DNA from: Pelodera strongyloides
Taxonomy: Eukaryota > Nematoda > Chromadorea > Rhabditida > Rhabditidae
Direction: 5' to 3'
DNA length: 64,000 nt
Assembly: GCA_036852015.1 (NCBI GenBank)
Contig: JAANDG010000268.1
Location: forward strand, 123,731 to 187,730
The translations under genes were made by a program, and so were the position numbers. Positions 51,690 to 63,480 of this stretch are shown here, piece after piece. The stretch's first letter is position 1. Each line of letters begins with the position of its first letter. The notes beneath the pieces were generated by a model, which was given only the letters and a program-made list of their open reading frames with translations, was not told where the DNA came from and made no database searches.

Positions 51690-54125
51690 TTACGGGATCA
51701 GCCATTAGCTCAGTCCCTCAGCCGAATAGAGGAGAAAGATACATCGATTCCCGTCCGAACTTTCGGAGCCTATTTGCTGTATAGTTGTATATTGTTATTC
51801 TAGTGGATCTTTCTCTGACTCGGGGACTATAATTGTAGGCGTAAGCCATTGGCCCATTGCCATAAACTGTGTGTGCCTGAGGCAATTGGTTTGCTACATG
51901 CGGTATATGCGGTCGTTACTTCCACTTCCACTTATCACTTCAGACAAATACGGATTCACACACCACTATTTTTAATCATTATTTATGGCCTGTCGTAGGT
52001 TAGGTTAGGATACTTTATGTTAATCTACTAGGAAAGTAGGAAATCTCCATTTCACATTTTTGGCATCATTTTATCATGCTTCGTCGCTTTCATAATTTTA
52101 ACCGTATCCGTGGTCTGTGGTCATGGTGTCTTTTTCTATATTTCATATTACTCGGGTTCGTAATTACAGTGGCGATTATGTCGAGCAGGCGACCAAGGCT
52201 ATGTGTGCGGTACTGTTCAAAAGGTTCAACAAGGAAAAAAGATGGCCCGGCGATAATCATGTCTCACTGGCAGGGCCATGTGGAAGCGACACTGCCTTGT
52301 GGTTGGTTGATTTTTTTTAGCTTGTCTTACTTGATACTGTACAAGGTGAAAGCAGACTTCAGACTCAAGACGCCAGCTTTTGTAGTTTGTCGCGTGTGAA
52401 CATTCAATCGCTTTTTCGAGACCATGATCCTTCTTTACGTTGCAACCAGCTAGGTTTATGATCCTTCTTTACGTTGCAACCGTTGCAACCAACCAGCGTT
52501 CATATCAAGGCCATTGGGGTCAAGCGTAGTTCGGGTTTCTACACATTATTGTATAGCAAATATAACATGTCAAGATTCTACACGCAATGTGTGTAGCTGA
52601 TTGAGCAAGCGCATTTTTTGGCGGTGTGGGTTATGATATGAGGCATACTGCTAGGAAAAGCCTACAGTCATAGTGTAAGTTGCAAAAACGTGGTGATGGA
52701 TCCTAGCCTAAAACTATCCGCTTCTGGTCAAAGAACCAATGAACAACCAGTGTACAGTGTATATCAGCATTTTGCACAGAACCAGAAGTTACTGAGTTAT
52801 TAGTTCCAACACTTCGCATGTAGTACATAGGCATCATGTTGGAACTCTATTGGTCCAGAAACGTATCGGAGTGGGAGTATCATAAGCTGGTCAAAAGACA
52901 AGCGCAATCTTGGAGACAATCTCCATACGACCCTATTTTACCGACGTATCATGCTAGTTATGAACGTTAGCTGTTAACGCTCGTTCGGGAGAACCGGCAG
53001 AATATTACTTATGTATGTTATAAGATAGGGAACGCAACGTTTTAATCACACACTTCTTTAGAGTGCAAGTGGCCGAACGAGTTCTATTGGCGCCTTGATT
53101 TTCTTTGACGGATAAGGAAAGGTTTCCATCAGTACGGAGCGGTGAAGGATTTCAAGGTAATTTATGTTTGTTTTCCGCGTTTCCATTGTACCTAGTACCT
53201 AGCCAGGGTATAATTTCCTTCGTAAATGGAGATGCTTGGATATGGATTGGAGATGCTTGGAGATAAATATGAATGAATATGAATTAACTAATCGTGGAAG
53301 GCGTGAAGGGGTGGCCAAATGTAGATGTAGCCTAAGACCATCCGAATTGCACCGGGCTAGATGTCTGTACACTTATCAGCCCATTTCAGTTGCTTACACT
53401 TACTCAGGCTCAGGCGGCTTTAATACTTCGTGAGAAAGTAGACACTAGGCAATAGACACCAATTTCGAATGATTCCAGACCAGTACCAGAAACGTCTGAG
53501 TTTGGGTACAATGTTCATACAATATTAATTTACCGGACACAGTAAGGTCATTTGGTCATTATTTTGGGGAACGCTCGTTCGGAACGAGAAAGCTTCGTTG
53601 AAAAGAAAAACGTGCGTGGGTGCGTGCACTGCACAGCTCTGTAATGACTGACGTTTTTAGAAGGAAAATGTGAAGAGTTCTATGAGCGGCTAAGCTCTTA
53701 AGTGGCAAGGAAGCGTCGGGCCATTCAGAAATGGATCTGCGAAGGAATTCAAGGTGCTTTTGAAACAAACGTTTGGACCGCCCATACCTGGGGCACGTGA
53801 GCAATTAGTATTTTGTACTTGTGTGGAACCAGAAGTTTGGTTGACGGACGGGCTAATAGCTCACTGACGCTCAATAGGCGTGACATATGGTATAGTTCAA
53901 AGTTCAAATGTTAGAGGGGGTATTTTACGGGTATCACTAACAGATTTTATGTGTACCATGGCGACTGGGAAATATATACTAATTTTGAAAGTCGGTACAT
54001 AAACTCCAAACGTTCCACTGAGGGGAGGCTCGACAATTGACGTTGCTTTTGAGTTTAGGCTCATTACCATATGCCAGACAGATGTGTTTTTCTCCCCTTC
54101 GGGGCTTTGTAGTCTAGCAATAAAC
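51690..54125. other. Mostly unique sequence, coding unresolved
   Basis: Around 52080-52400 two overlapping frames look protein-like (one with YVEQATKAMCAVLFKRF) and a TAATTACAG acceptor lies at 52170, but no consistent gene can be built. 'gatccttctttacgttgcaa' is duplicated at 52424/52459. A minus-strand frame at 53559-53804 has no support. Confidence 0.3.
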
Positions 54126-55003
54126 CATTCCCATTTCGTGTTACTTTCATGGGGCATGTGGCTAGCCGCGAAAGCGAGGTGCGCAGCGCAAACGTAATTT
54201 TTCGCGTAGAAGTTTACGCCGTAGCTAAAAGTGTAGTTTGCGCGTAGCAACCGAGCGCCACTACGGTATCAAAATGTCGCGCTCCAAATACCGTAGGCCC
54301 AGGAAAGCGCATCCTTTTTTCCTACGCGTCGCAACGGGCGGTGCGATTCTTCCGCAGCTTTTCGGATTTCGCTTGTCCAGTTATCTAGGTTTTTGTGTGT
54401 ATTGTCCCACCCGCCCCGTGCCCTTGAGTGTCCATTCCACCATTTAGGGCAACTTTGACACTGTTCTGCTGTTATTGATTTCAGAGCATGCCTCTTCGAG
54501 CTCGGCTTCCGCGGATCCTATCCAAGCCGAAGGACCGCACGGTCTACCATCTACACGCAAGGGAACAGGGATTCAATGATCAACAAGGAAATTCGCTCAG
54601 GAAATTAAGGAAATTAAGCTGCAGGTTTTTTAATTTCTCACGCATTGCATTGTATTTCCTGCTATTGTCTCCTATCGTTGCTAGATTCGTTTCTCTCGTA
54701 TCTAACTACAAAACGTTTGTTTTAGATGTTATAACCTTTCCAACCTTACTCAGGTACTTATTACATATAACATTACAATGTTACCTAGTTCACTTTGCAC
54801 CGTACGTAGTATCGCGACATTTTCAGTATTTGCCAGTTATTCATCATGTTCGTGTTTATGTCACCAATCACCGCAATAAACCATTTAGCAATAATCCATT
54901 CCCATTTCGTGTTACTTTCATGGGGCATGTGGCTAGCCGCGAAAGCGAGGTGCGCAGCGCAAACGTAATTTTTCGCGTAGAAGCTTACGCCGTAGCTAAA
55001 AGG
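54126..55003. repeat. Pair of 107-bp direct repeats
   Basis: 'ccattcccatttcgtgttac' plus 'tttcatggggcatgtggct' and the following 70 bp are present at 54126-54232 and 54896-55003, about 770 bp apart. Between them a TGATTTCAG acceptor (54484) opens short frames, none decisive. The pair could be ends of a small retroelement or a local duplication. Confidence 0.6.
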
Positions 55004-55009
55004 TTTGTT

Positions 55010-56100
55010 TATGACATGTTCCGCACAGGTCCTGAGAAAAGAGTTTTTATAATAATTTGATGGAGTAAAAATCATACCCTCCAAATGAAAAATACCATAC
55101 GAAATTGGTAAAATATGAAGGCGCATTTAAGATTTGAACAGTTTGAAGAATTCCGGAAAAGTTGGTTAGATATACGGACGGAAAAAACATGCAGGAAAAT
55201 CAAAATCTATCGTAGTGGAATCGTTGTGGGATATTATTTTTAACCAAGAATGGATCGCCTGTTCGAAGTTGACCCCGACGGTTGGGGCTGGGGCTATACA
55301 GCGGAAAACAACGCTTTTCCATTACGGTGTATGAACTTTTCCAGTACGTAAAATTTACGTTTCCGGTGTTCATCTTGAACCAAACTTTTCCGCAATTCTA
55401 CAAACTTTGCCCAACTCGAACGCGCGGTTAGGTGTTCACTAATCACGTCCAGATACCGATTCCTCGTAGCAACTAATTAGCCTTAGAATTTAGCCACAAC
55501 AGTAAACATAAACTGCGTATGTACGATCGCGACAACCTCCAGAAACCGATTCACATTAAAACATATAACGAACAAAGCAAAACAAAGCTCAGGGCCATCA
55601 AAATGAAGCATCTATCAGAACTACCCTCCGCCCGTAGGCGTAGGAGGCCACATACGCTACGCAGTTTCACATGGGGGTTAACTGCTCAGGCAGAACAACT
55701 TTCGAACTTTCTAGATCGGATTCGGAATCTAGAGCGTTTGATACGATACCATACTTAGATCCTTAGATGTAATCGAATAAGCGAAGATTACGAGTAAAGA
55801 GACGGAACAGTGCTTGTGTAGATGTTCCGCTCCGTAGCCTTAGGCCGATATATAAAGACACTGGGAGAGCGATATAACTATTTATTATATTACTAAGGCA
55901 AACGTTCACTTGGGACTAGGCCCAGAATAAATACAATATAATTAAATACAATATAATAGTATAAATAAGTAAATGAGTAAAATATTAACTAACACCTAAA
56001 TTAAAAATACTAAGATAAAAAAATGAAGCTGTATAGCAGTAAACCAGGAAATTAGAGAATATAGCAAAAGTAGAGAAAATCAATGAATAATTAGGAAGTG
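55010..56100. other. No gene; weak dispersed repeat
   Basis: 55575-55690 resembles 56995-57115 (agggccatca, ccctccrcccg, gggttaactg). An 80-codon Arg-rich frame at 55519-55758 is unsupported. Confidence 0.35.
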
Positions 56101-56114
56101 TTTAATTAGAAACA

Positions 56115-56190
56115 CCTCGTTTCGACCCCATTGTCATAGACGAGGATTTTCCACCGGGATGGGGTCATCATCAGTATGATGCCCCGGTGG
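56115..56190 (-). ncRNA. Structured RNA motif, Penelope-associated (copy 2)
   Basis: On the minus strand: CCACCGGG pairs with CCCGGTGG (56183-56190 with 56151-56158). The loop holds CATCAT-actg-ATGATG and then ACCCCAT, which can pair with ATGGGGT. CCTCGT pairs with ACGAGG (56115-56120) around GTCGAAA. It lies at the 3' side of the Penelope-like fragment. Confidence 0.55.
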
Positions 56191-56199
56191 TTAAGTGTT

Positions 56200-56670
56200 T
56201 AGTAGAGGAATATATAATAGTGTGTAATAGTAGAAATAATTATTAGTAGTTAAAATATATGAATACAGGAGTGTAAGTTACGGAGAGCCCTAGATAAGAG
56301 AATTGGCTGACGTGTAATGTAGTTTGTAGTCTAATTGACTAGAGTATGGCATGAATGATTGTCAGCGAGGTCAAAGGGGTGGTATATTGTAGTTTGTATT
56401 TACACACCAGTTAGTGTATGATTTATGCTGTTAATGTAGTTGCTTATCCAACTGCATAAAAATTTTAAGGAAGAGTTATACTTATAAGGAATTGTTGGAT
56501 AGCGGTTAAAAGCTTTTTGTATGGTAATCTCAATAATGTCTTTAGGATATCCATTACTGAGGAGCTTAGTGATATACTCTTGAACCTTGGTTTGAAATAG
56601 TGAAAGTTCGGAAGTGCAACGGTTTATTCTAAGGATTTCTCCATATATACAAATTACATATATTGAATAT
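56200..56670 (-). pseudogene. Penelope-like element reverse transcriptase fragment
   Basis: The minus strand from about 56640 reads GEILRINRCTSELSLFQTKV, then LLSNGYPKDIIEITIQKAFN, to a stop at 56400. R..RC...lf and ..L..rGYp...i are the conserved C-terminal thumb helices of Penelope-like reverse transcriptases. Polymerase core and GIY-YIG endonuclease are missing. The structured motif downstream at 56115-56190 fits the 3' region of such elements. Confidence 0.6.
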
Positions 56671-56739
56671 TGAATATTTATTATACTCATTAAAAGAGCG
56701 CAACGCCGTGAGAGACGATGAAAAGAAAAAATCAAAGTA

Positions 56740-57240
56740 GATAATATAGATACTTGGAAATAATTCCACTAACAGTATATGTATATATATGTAAATCCAC
56801 AAGAGTTCACAAAGAAAATGTTGAAAGCGAAACAAAGAATTTGGTCCCACATACACAGCCAACCCGTATTTTGTTTTTAGTTTAATTTAGCCACGTTACC
56901 TCAACAAAAGAACTACGTGTTCACGTTCTCAACAACCTAAACGTGCAACACATAAAAGTACACAACCACAGTAATCAACAAGCAAATACGTTCTCAGGGC
57001 CATCACACAAGTGAAGTAGGGGCCTAGCATCGTCACTACCCTCCACCCGCAGGAGTCCGCATGCGCTACGTAGCTAAACAACTTATAAATGTATAATAAA
57101 AGGGTTAACTGTTTATGTAGAACCTCCTTCTGATTATTCTTCAAGAGTGTAACGTATAAGCCCGTATATGCTTGAGCATACATGCACATGGTGCTGCATT
57201 AGTGAATTGGTGTCTTTGAAAAGGCAAGTGAATATAAATG
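56740..57240. other. No gene recognised
   Basis: AT-rich, with the repeat shared with 55575. Confidence 0.4.
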
Positions 57241-57346
57241 GAAAGAAAAGAAAGAATTATGATTTATCCCGTTGTTGCCGATAGTCGCTCCAGCATGCTG
57301 TAAATTCCACTAATTGATAGTCAGCGTATTCTAAATGAATCAACGG

Positions 57347-57607
57347 TTAACAGAGATAATGTTTTCCATTTTTTTCAACTCCGAGACATTCAAGGATATC
57401 AATTGCTTTCAGTTTTTTCTTAAAGACATGAGAATTTTGTGACACTAGCGCGTCTAGCGGAAAATTTGCGTTTGAAAGCCACCTCGCCGTTCTTATAAAG
57501 AAAGAGTGAAATTTGACATTTTTGCGACTGAATTCAATACTCAGATTAAAGTAGCTTGATCTGCTCATTGGCCTCCACACATAGTATTTACTACTATCTA
57601 TATCCAC
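57347..57607 (-). pseudogene. LINE L1, C-terminal tail
   Basis: About 87 codons including FFIRTARWLSNANFPLDALV. This tail follows the thumb domain in nematode CR1-like elements. The frame differs from that of the preceding part. Confidence 0.6.
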
Positions 57608-57615
57608 CTCGCGCT

Positions 57616-58110
57616 TTATGATTTTGAAAGATGTAATGAGATCTTTTTGAATGCGCCGTTCTTGTAAACTTTTTTTTTTAGACCCAATATCTTGAGCCGT
57701 TCAGAGTATTTCGGAATAATAATACCTGGTTTTGCACATTTTTTGAAAATGATCCACGTAATTGTAGCCTGTACATCTTCCAGTTGCTTTATATGGATCG
57801 ATAAGTATGGATTCCAAACACATGAGGCAAATTCGAGTATAGGTAGAACCCATACATTGTAAGCCTTTATGAGAAGACGGGGGTCTCTTAGTTGGAGTGT
57901 ACTATTTATACCATAGAAGCAGCGGAGTGCCTTAGTTGTGGTAATGGAGATATGTTCAGAAAAGGACAAGGACTCGTCAAATATTACGCCTAAGTCACGC
58001 GCCGAATTTTTGGATTTCACAAGCTGGCCTTGTATGCTATAAAAATTGTGAGGGTTGTTTCGACCAATATGTAAGGAAGCACATTTAAGAGGCGCAATTT
58101 TCAATGCCAT
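57616..58110 (-). pseudogene. LINE L1, reverse transcriptase thumb region
   Basis: CASLHIGRNN, then SARDLGVIFDESLSFSEHI (RDLGV), LPILEFASCVWNPYL, then ERLKILGLKKK. Shifted relative to the RT core. Confidence 0.8.
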
Positions 58111-58808
58111 TTTACGCAGTATTCTTCTAATTTACGCAGGCATAAATCAAGTTCATCAACCAACGATGAAGAGGTATTAGAGTATCGTAGAAAAAGTTTT
58201 ACGTCATCAGCAAAAATAGAAACCTTGACGTTAGGACAACAAGCTAAACATTTGGGTAAGTCAGAAAGATACAATATAAATAGAGTTGGACTTAGGACTC
58301 CTCCCTGAGGAACACCAGAAGGTGCGGGATATTCATCCGAAAGCACATCATCTACTTTTACACGAAAAGTTCTGTTCTCTAAGTAGGATTGAATCCAATG
58401 CACAAGTTGGGTTGGTAGGCCAAGAGATTGGATCTTATAAATCAACTTTTCATGACTCACAGAATCAAACGCTTTAGCTAAATCGATGTATATGACATCT
58501 ACATAGCCTCCGTCATCAATTTGTTGCACATACATATGTTGACATTCTAAGAGCTGGAGATCGAGACTTTTCCCTTTTACGAAACCGTACTGCTCAGGTG
58601 GAAGAATATTAAGCCTTTTCATCCATTTTTGAAGTTCTCTCAATACAAACTTTTCGAGACATTTGCTAGTGGAAGGTAATATAGTAATTGGTCTGTAGTC
58701 AACGGGTAGCGTGGGGTTTTTTGTTTTTGGAATCGGTGTGACAAGCCCTTGTTTCCAAACACTAGGAACTACACCTTGCTCAACAGATAGATTAAATATA
58801 TAGGACAA
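58101..58808 (-). pseudogene. LINE L1, reverse transcriptase core
   Basis: Contains VTPIPKTKNP, DYRPITILPSTSKCLEK, YIDLAKAFDSVSHEKL (motif A, catalytic Asp), SGVPQGGVLSPTLF, and SIFADDVKLF (FADD, catalytic). It would copy element RNA onto nicked target DNA. The core is intact over 235 codons, so it decayed recently. Confidence 0.88.
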
Positions 58809-59334
58809 TGGTTCTGCTAACTTGTTGGCGGCACTTTTTGAGGAATAATTGAGGAATTTTATCAGAAGTATCAGATAAGGAGAATTTGAGATTGCTGAGT
58901 TCCTTTTCTACCTCATATGGTAAAAGAGTTCTCATTAAACAATGTTGAAACCTCGTATTTGTTTCTATAACTGTAGGAAAGTTTCCGTTATCATGGGTAA
59001 AAACAGACAAAAATTGTTTCGAAAGCAATTCAGATTTTTCTTTTTTACCATAAGCCATAGAATTGTTATTCGAATCATAAATTGCTGCCATAGACTCCTT
59101 TGAACGAATCCGAGAATTTACATAATTATAAAATCGTTTGCTTCCAAAATTTCTGCCAAAGTTTTTCTTTTCTTTAGCAGCGAGAAATTTTCTTATGTGA
59201 TTTTGTAGAATGGCAGAAATACGGACCAATTCGAGATTAGATTGTGCATTTGGGGTGCAAATATAACTACGCGATAAACGATTCTTATGATGAATTAACT
59301 TTTGAATGTGCTTGGGATATTGCTCTGTTTTCAT
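58792..59334 (-). pseudogene. LINE L1, endonuclease-to-RT linker
   Basis: Lys-rich helical linker (LIHHKNRLSRSYI, then FLAAKEKKNFGRNF, then KRFYNYVNSRIRSK), typical of the segment before the polymerase. Copy L3 lacks roughly 270 bp of it. Confidence 0.75.
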
Positions 59335-60005
59335 ATGAATTCTCGTATACGGAACATGTTGATAATAACAGAAGTAACAATTGAACAGAAATTTGCATAC
59401 AAGTTATTCAAATCACTGTATGGGCAGAGAGCGGAAATCCAGTCAATATTCAAATTATCCTGTATGATAGCCCAATTTGCATGTCTATAATTACGGATAA
59501 GTCTAGACTGGTTCTCGGGTTGAGGAAAAATGCACGTAAAAGTTATAGAGTGATGGTCTGCTAAAGGAGGAGAAACTTCTGATTTTGTTATAAGACTGGG
59601 AGATGTACTTAGCAAATAGTCTAATTGGTTTCCTTTACGGGTGGCCTGGTTAATATGGGATGTGAGGTCTAGAGATTCAACAAAGTTAAGAAAATGCTGG
59701 CCATACTTATTTGAGAAGGTCCCATTCGTAATGTTGACATTTACGTTAATATCTCCTACTAGTACGGATGGTTTACCATCTGAAAGAAGAGATGCAAGTG
59801 CATCATATAAGGGCATATTATCAACTGAATTACTGTTACACGAGGGAGCACGGTAAACTATAATAAGACGAAGCTGAGAAGCATATAATACGTCTTCCAA
59901 GTCAATGCAAAGATAATCAAAATTATTAGTTGACATGGACCCAACCCTTCTCCAAAGAAGACTTTTCTTTACAAGAATGCAACACCCACCCCCTTTTTTA
60001 CACAC
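59331..60005 (-). pseudogene. LINE L1, apurinic-type endonuclease
   Basis: GGGCCILVKKSL, then LIIVYRAPS, VLVGDINVNV, LDYLLSTSP and PPLADHHSITF (GDIN and DHH are catalytic motifs of the APE-like endonuclease). It nicks target DNA. In frame with the part ending at 60042, separated by one stop. Confidence 0.85.
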
Positions 60006-60041
60006 CCTATCTTCTCTGATTAAATAATATGGCAGATTACC

Positions 60042-60800
60042 TTATATCATTCCACTGGGGATATGATCCTTTAACCAAGATTCGGAAACCAAAACTACAT
60101 CAAAATCTTCTTGTGCCAATATGGCATTTAGTTCATTAACCCTCTTAACAATACTTCTCGCATTAAAATAGAAAACTCGAATATTAGTCTCTGCACGCAG
60201 ATGCGCTCTATTTAGTTTTTTTACGATCTTACGAGGAGGAGAGCCCGAAGGAGAACCAGCCGCTGGGTGTCGTCCTCTGTGCGAAGCGTTCGCCGGGAAA
60301 CGGTGCCCAGGAGGGTTCCAATCGACTGGTGGAAGGGGCGCCTCAGAGGTTCGGTCAGTACTGAGATCAGTCCGCAACCTCAAGGCGTTCTTGTAAAGAA
60401 CCCACTTGTTAGGCTCGACCTCCTCACAATATGCACGACGCCTCCGAAGTGCCCGTTCCCTGTCGCGGTCCTCCCTTGACAGCGATTCACGAACGAACAC
60501 CCCGCTATAGACGCTACCCTTCAGCTTGCTTCTCCTAGCGAGAAGGGCCATTAGAGCTCCACGAGAGGAGAGCTCCACCTTAACTAAGTGGGGCGACATA
60601 CGATAGACGGTAATGGGCTTCCCCCGTACGCCAAGAAAACTAAGTATAGACCGCACTTTCATTTCCTCCCTAACTTCCTCATTCAATGCCGATGTAACAG
60701 CATCTTCAGAGGATGCAGGTGCCTGAACATTAATATTCTCTTGTTTCATGGAAAATACGGCAGATCTCTGCCTCTTTTCCTCCTTAACAACATTCATCAA
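60042..60800 (-). pseudogene. LINE L1, N-terminal module and start of endonuclease
   Basis: Basic N-terminal module (EEMKVRSILSFLGV, YRMSPHLVKVELSSRGAL, then an Arg-rich SREDRDRERALRRRR) fused in one frame to VFYFNARSIVKRVNELNAIL, then VVLVSESWL (endonuclease start). TTA in copy L3 has become TAA here. The module would bind RNA as ORF1 proteins do; that is inference. Confidence 0.78.
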
Positions 60801-60923
60801 AATAGCCGATTTACCCTGAAGTGTAAAAAACTGAGAATGGAACGAATCTTCATCTCTTCTTTAATTTCGGCATCTATGAAATATTGTATATATGTATGGA
60901 GTATCTATGAAATATTGTATATA

Positions 60924-61053
60924 CTTGCTAATTTTTGCACTTGCTAATTTTTGCACTTGCTAATTTTTGCACTTGCTAATTTTTGCCACTTGCTAATTTT
61001 TGCCACTTGCTAATTTTTGCCACTTGCTAATTTTTGCCACTTGCTAATTTTTG
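60924..61053. repeat. LINE 5' minisatellite, copy 1
   Basis: CTTGCTAATTTTTGC(C)A repeated about eight times in units of 16 to 17 bp. The mirror array is at 61755-61902. It lies immediately 5' of LINE coding, as tandem promoter monomers do in some LINEs. Confidence 0.88.
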
Positions 61054-61754
61054 CAACGGTGCCCAGGAGGGTTCCAATCGACTGGTGGAAGGGGCGCCTC
61101 AGAGGTTCGGTCAGTACTGAGATCAGTCCGCAACCTCAAGGCGTTCTTGTAAAGAACCCACTTGTTAGGCTCGACCTCCTCACAATATGCACGACGCCTC
61201 CGAAGTGCCCGTTCCCTGTCGCGGTCCTCCCTTGACAGCGATTCACGAACGAACACCCCGCTATAGACGCTACCCTTCAGCTTGCTTCTCCTAGCGAGAA
61301 GGGCCATTAGAGCTCCACGAGAGGAGAGCTCCACCTTAACTAAGTGGGGCGACATACGATAGACGGTGATGGGCTTCCCCCGTACGCCAAGAAAACTAAG
61401 TATAGACCGCACTTTCATTTCCTCCCTAACTTCCTCATTCAATGCCGATGTAACAGCATCTTCAGAGGATGCAGGTGCCTGAACATTAATATTCTCTTGT
61501 TTCATGGAAAATACGGCAGATCTCTGCCTCTTTTCCTCCTTAACAACGCTCCCCGAGAAGGCAACTCAACTTTCACTAAATGCGGAGACATCCTGTAAAT
61601 GTCAGTGGGCTTTCCCTTCACCTTCAAAAAACTGAGAATGGAACGAATCTTCATCTCTTCTTTAATTTCGGCATCTATGAAATATTGTATATATGTATCT
61701 CGGAAATCCATATCGGAAATAACAGCTGAAGTCATAGCTAGCAGCCGCTCGCGA
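61054..61754 (-). pseudogene. LINE 5' fragment (copy L2)
   Basis: Same strand as L1. Carries the N-terminal module (61505-61044) and, further 5', a diverged second version of it (EEMKIRSILSFLKV, MSPHLVKVELPSRGAL, 61777-61502). It stops abruptly at 'gcccaggagggttcc', where it joins the minisatellite of L1. Confidence 0.8.
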
Positions 61755-61902
61755 TGGCAAAAATTAGCAAGTGGCAAAAATTAGCAAGTGGCAAAAATTA
61801 GCAAGTGGCAAAAATTAGCAAGTGGCAAAAATTAGCAAGTGCAAAAATTAGCAAGTGCAAAAATTAGCAAGTGCAAAAATTAGCAAGTGCAAAAATTAGC
61901 AA
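61755..61902. repeat. LINE 5' minisatellite, copy 2
   Basis: GGCAAAAATTAGCAAGT repeated about nine times, the reverse complement of the array at 60924-61053. Confidence 0.88.
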
Positions 61903-62122
61903 GTATATACAATATTTCATAGATACTCCATACATATATACAATATTTCATAGATGCCGAAATTAAAGAAGAGATGAAGATTCGTTCCATTCTCAGTTTT
62001 TTGAAGGTGAAGGGAAAGCCCACTAACATTTACAGGATGTCTCCGCATTTAGTGAAAGTTGAGTTGCCTTCTCGGGGAGCGTTGTTAAGGAGGAAAAGAG
62101 GCAGAGATCTGCCGTATTTTCC

Positions 62123-62548
62123 ATGAAACAAGAGAATATTAATGTTCAGGCACCTGCATCCTCTGAAGATGCTGTTACATCGGCATTGAATGAGGAAGTT
62201 AGGGAGGAAATGAAAGTGCGGTCTATACTTAGTTTTCTTGGCGTACGGGGGAAGCCCATTACCGTCTATCGTATGTCGCCCCACTTAGTTAAGGTGGAGC
62301 TCTCCTCTCGTGGAGCTCTAATGGCCCTTCTCGCTAGGAGAAGCAAGCTGAAGGGTAGCGTCTATAGCGGGGTGTTCGTTCGTGAATCGCTGTCAAGGGA
62401 GGACCGCGACAGGGAACGGGCACTTCGGAGGCGTCGTGCATATTGTGAGGAGGTCGAGCCTAACAAGTGGGTTCTTTACAAGAACGCCTTGAGGTGCGGA
62501 CTGATCTCAGTACTGACCGAACCTCTGAGGCGCCCCTTCCACCAGTAG
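62123..62548 (+). pseudogene. LINE L3, N-terminal module
   Basis: Identical in most codons to the L1 module, but frameshifted near the end, so it terminates in RRPFHQ instead of running on into the endonuclease. Confidence 0.75.
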
Positions 62549-62689
62549 ATTGGAACCCTCCTGGGCACCGTTCCCGGCGAACGCTTCGCACAGAGGACGA
62601 CACCAGCGGCTGGTTCTCCTTCTGGCTCTCCTCCTCGTAAGATCGTAAAAAACTAAATAGAGCGCATCTGCGTGCAGAGACTAATATTC

Positions 62690-63480
62690 GAGTTTTCTAT
62701 TTTAATGCGAGAAGTATTGTTAAGAGGGTTAATGAACTAAATGCCATATTGGCACAAGAAGACTTTGATGTAGTTTTGGTTTCCGAATCTTGGTTAAAGG
62801 ATCATATCCCCAGTGGAATGATATTAGGTAATCTGCCATATTATTTAATCAGAGAAGATAGGGTGTGTAAAAAAGGGGGTGGGTGTTGCATTCTTGTAAA
62901 GAAAAAGTCTTCTTTGGAGAAGGGTTGGGTCCAAGTCAACTAATAATTTTGATTATCTTTGCATTGACTTGGAAGACGTATTATATGCTTCTCAGCTTCG
63001 TCTTATTATAGTTTACCGTGCTCCCTCGTGTAACAGTAATTCAGTTGATAATAGCCCTTATATGATGCACTTGCATCTCTTCTTTCAGATGGTAAACCAT
63101 CCGTACTAGTAGAGATATTAACGTAAATGTCAACATTACGAATGGGACCTTCTCAAATAAGTATGGCCAGCATTTTCTTAACTTTGTTGAATCTCTAGAC
63201 CTCACATCCCATATTAACCAGGCCACCCGTAAAGGAAACCAATTAGACTATTTGCTAAGTACATCTCCCAGTCTTATAACAAAATCAGAAGTTTCTCCTC
63301 CTTTAGCAGACCATCACTCTATAACTTTTACGTGCATTTTTCCTCAACCCGAGAACCAGTCGAGACTGATCCGTAATTATAGACATGCAAATTGGGCTAT
63401 CATACAGGATAATTTGAATATTGACTGGATTTCCGCTCTCTGCCCATACAGTGATTTGAATAACTTGTATGCAAATTTCT
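62690..63480 (+). pseudogene. LINE L3, endonuclease region, frameshifted
   Basis: FDVVLVSESWLKDHIPSGMI and GGGCCILVKK are open to 62943. The rest (LDYLLST, DHHSITF) is recognisable in other frames. Confidence 0.72.

Larger units (their letters stand above)
57240..60923 (-). mobile_element. CR1/Jockey-like LINE, nearly full length (copy L1)
   Basis: A minus-strand element with N-terminal module, endonuclease, linker, reverse transcriptase and C-terminal tail in order. Its coding is interrupted by one nonsense change (60042-60044) and at least four frameshifts (near 59333, 58800, 58105 and 57610). The 5' end is a 16- to 17-bp minisatellite (60924-61053). The individual parts are listed separately. 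Confidence 0.85.

Noticed and set aside
52076..52399. Two overlapping frames as a membrane or basic protein gene
   Set aside because: Both look plausible, but no splice model favours either, so no gene is called.
60924..61902. CRISPR or ribosomal spacer repeats
   Set aside because: The 16-17 bp units have no spacers and flank LINE coding; they are 5' leader minisatellites.
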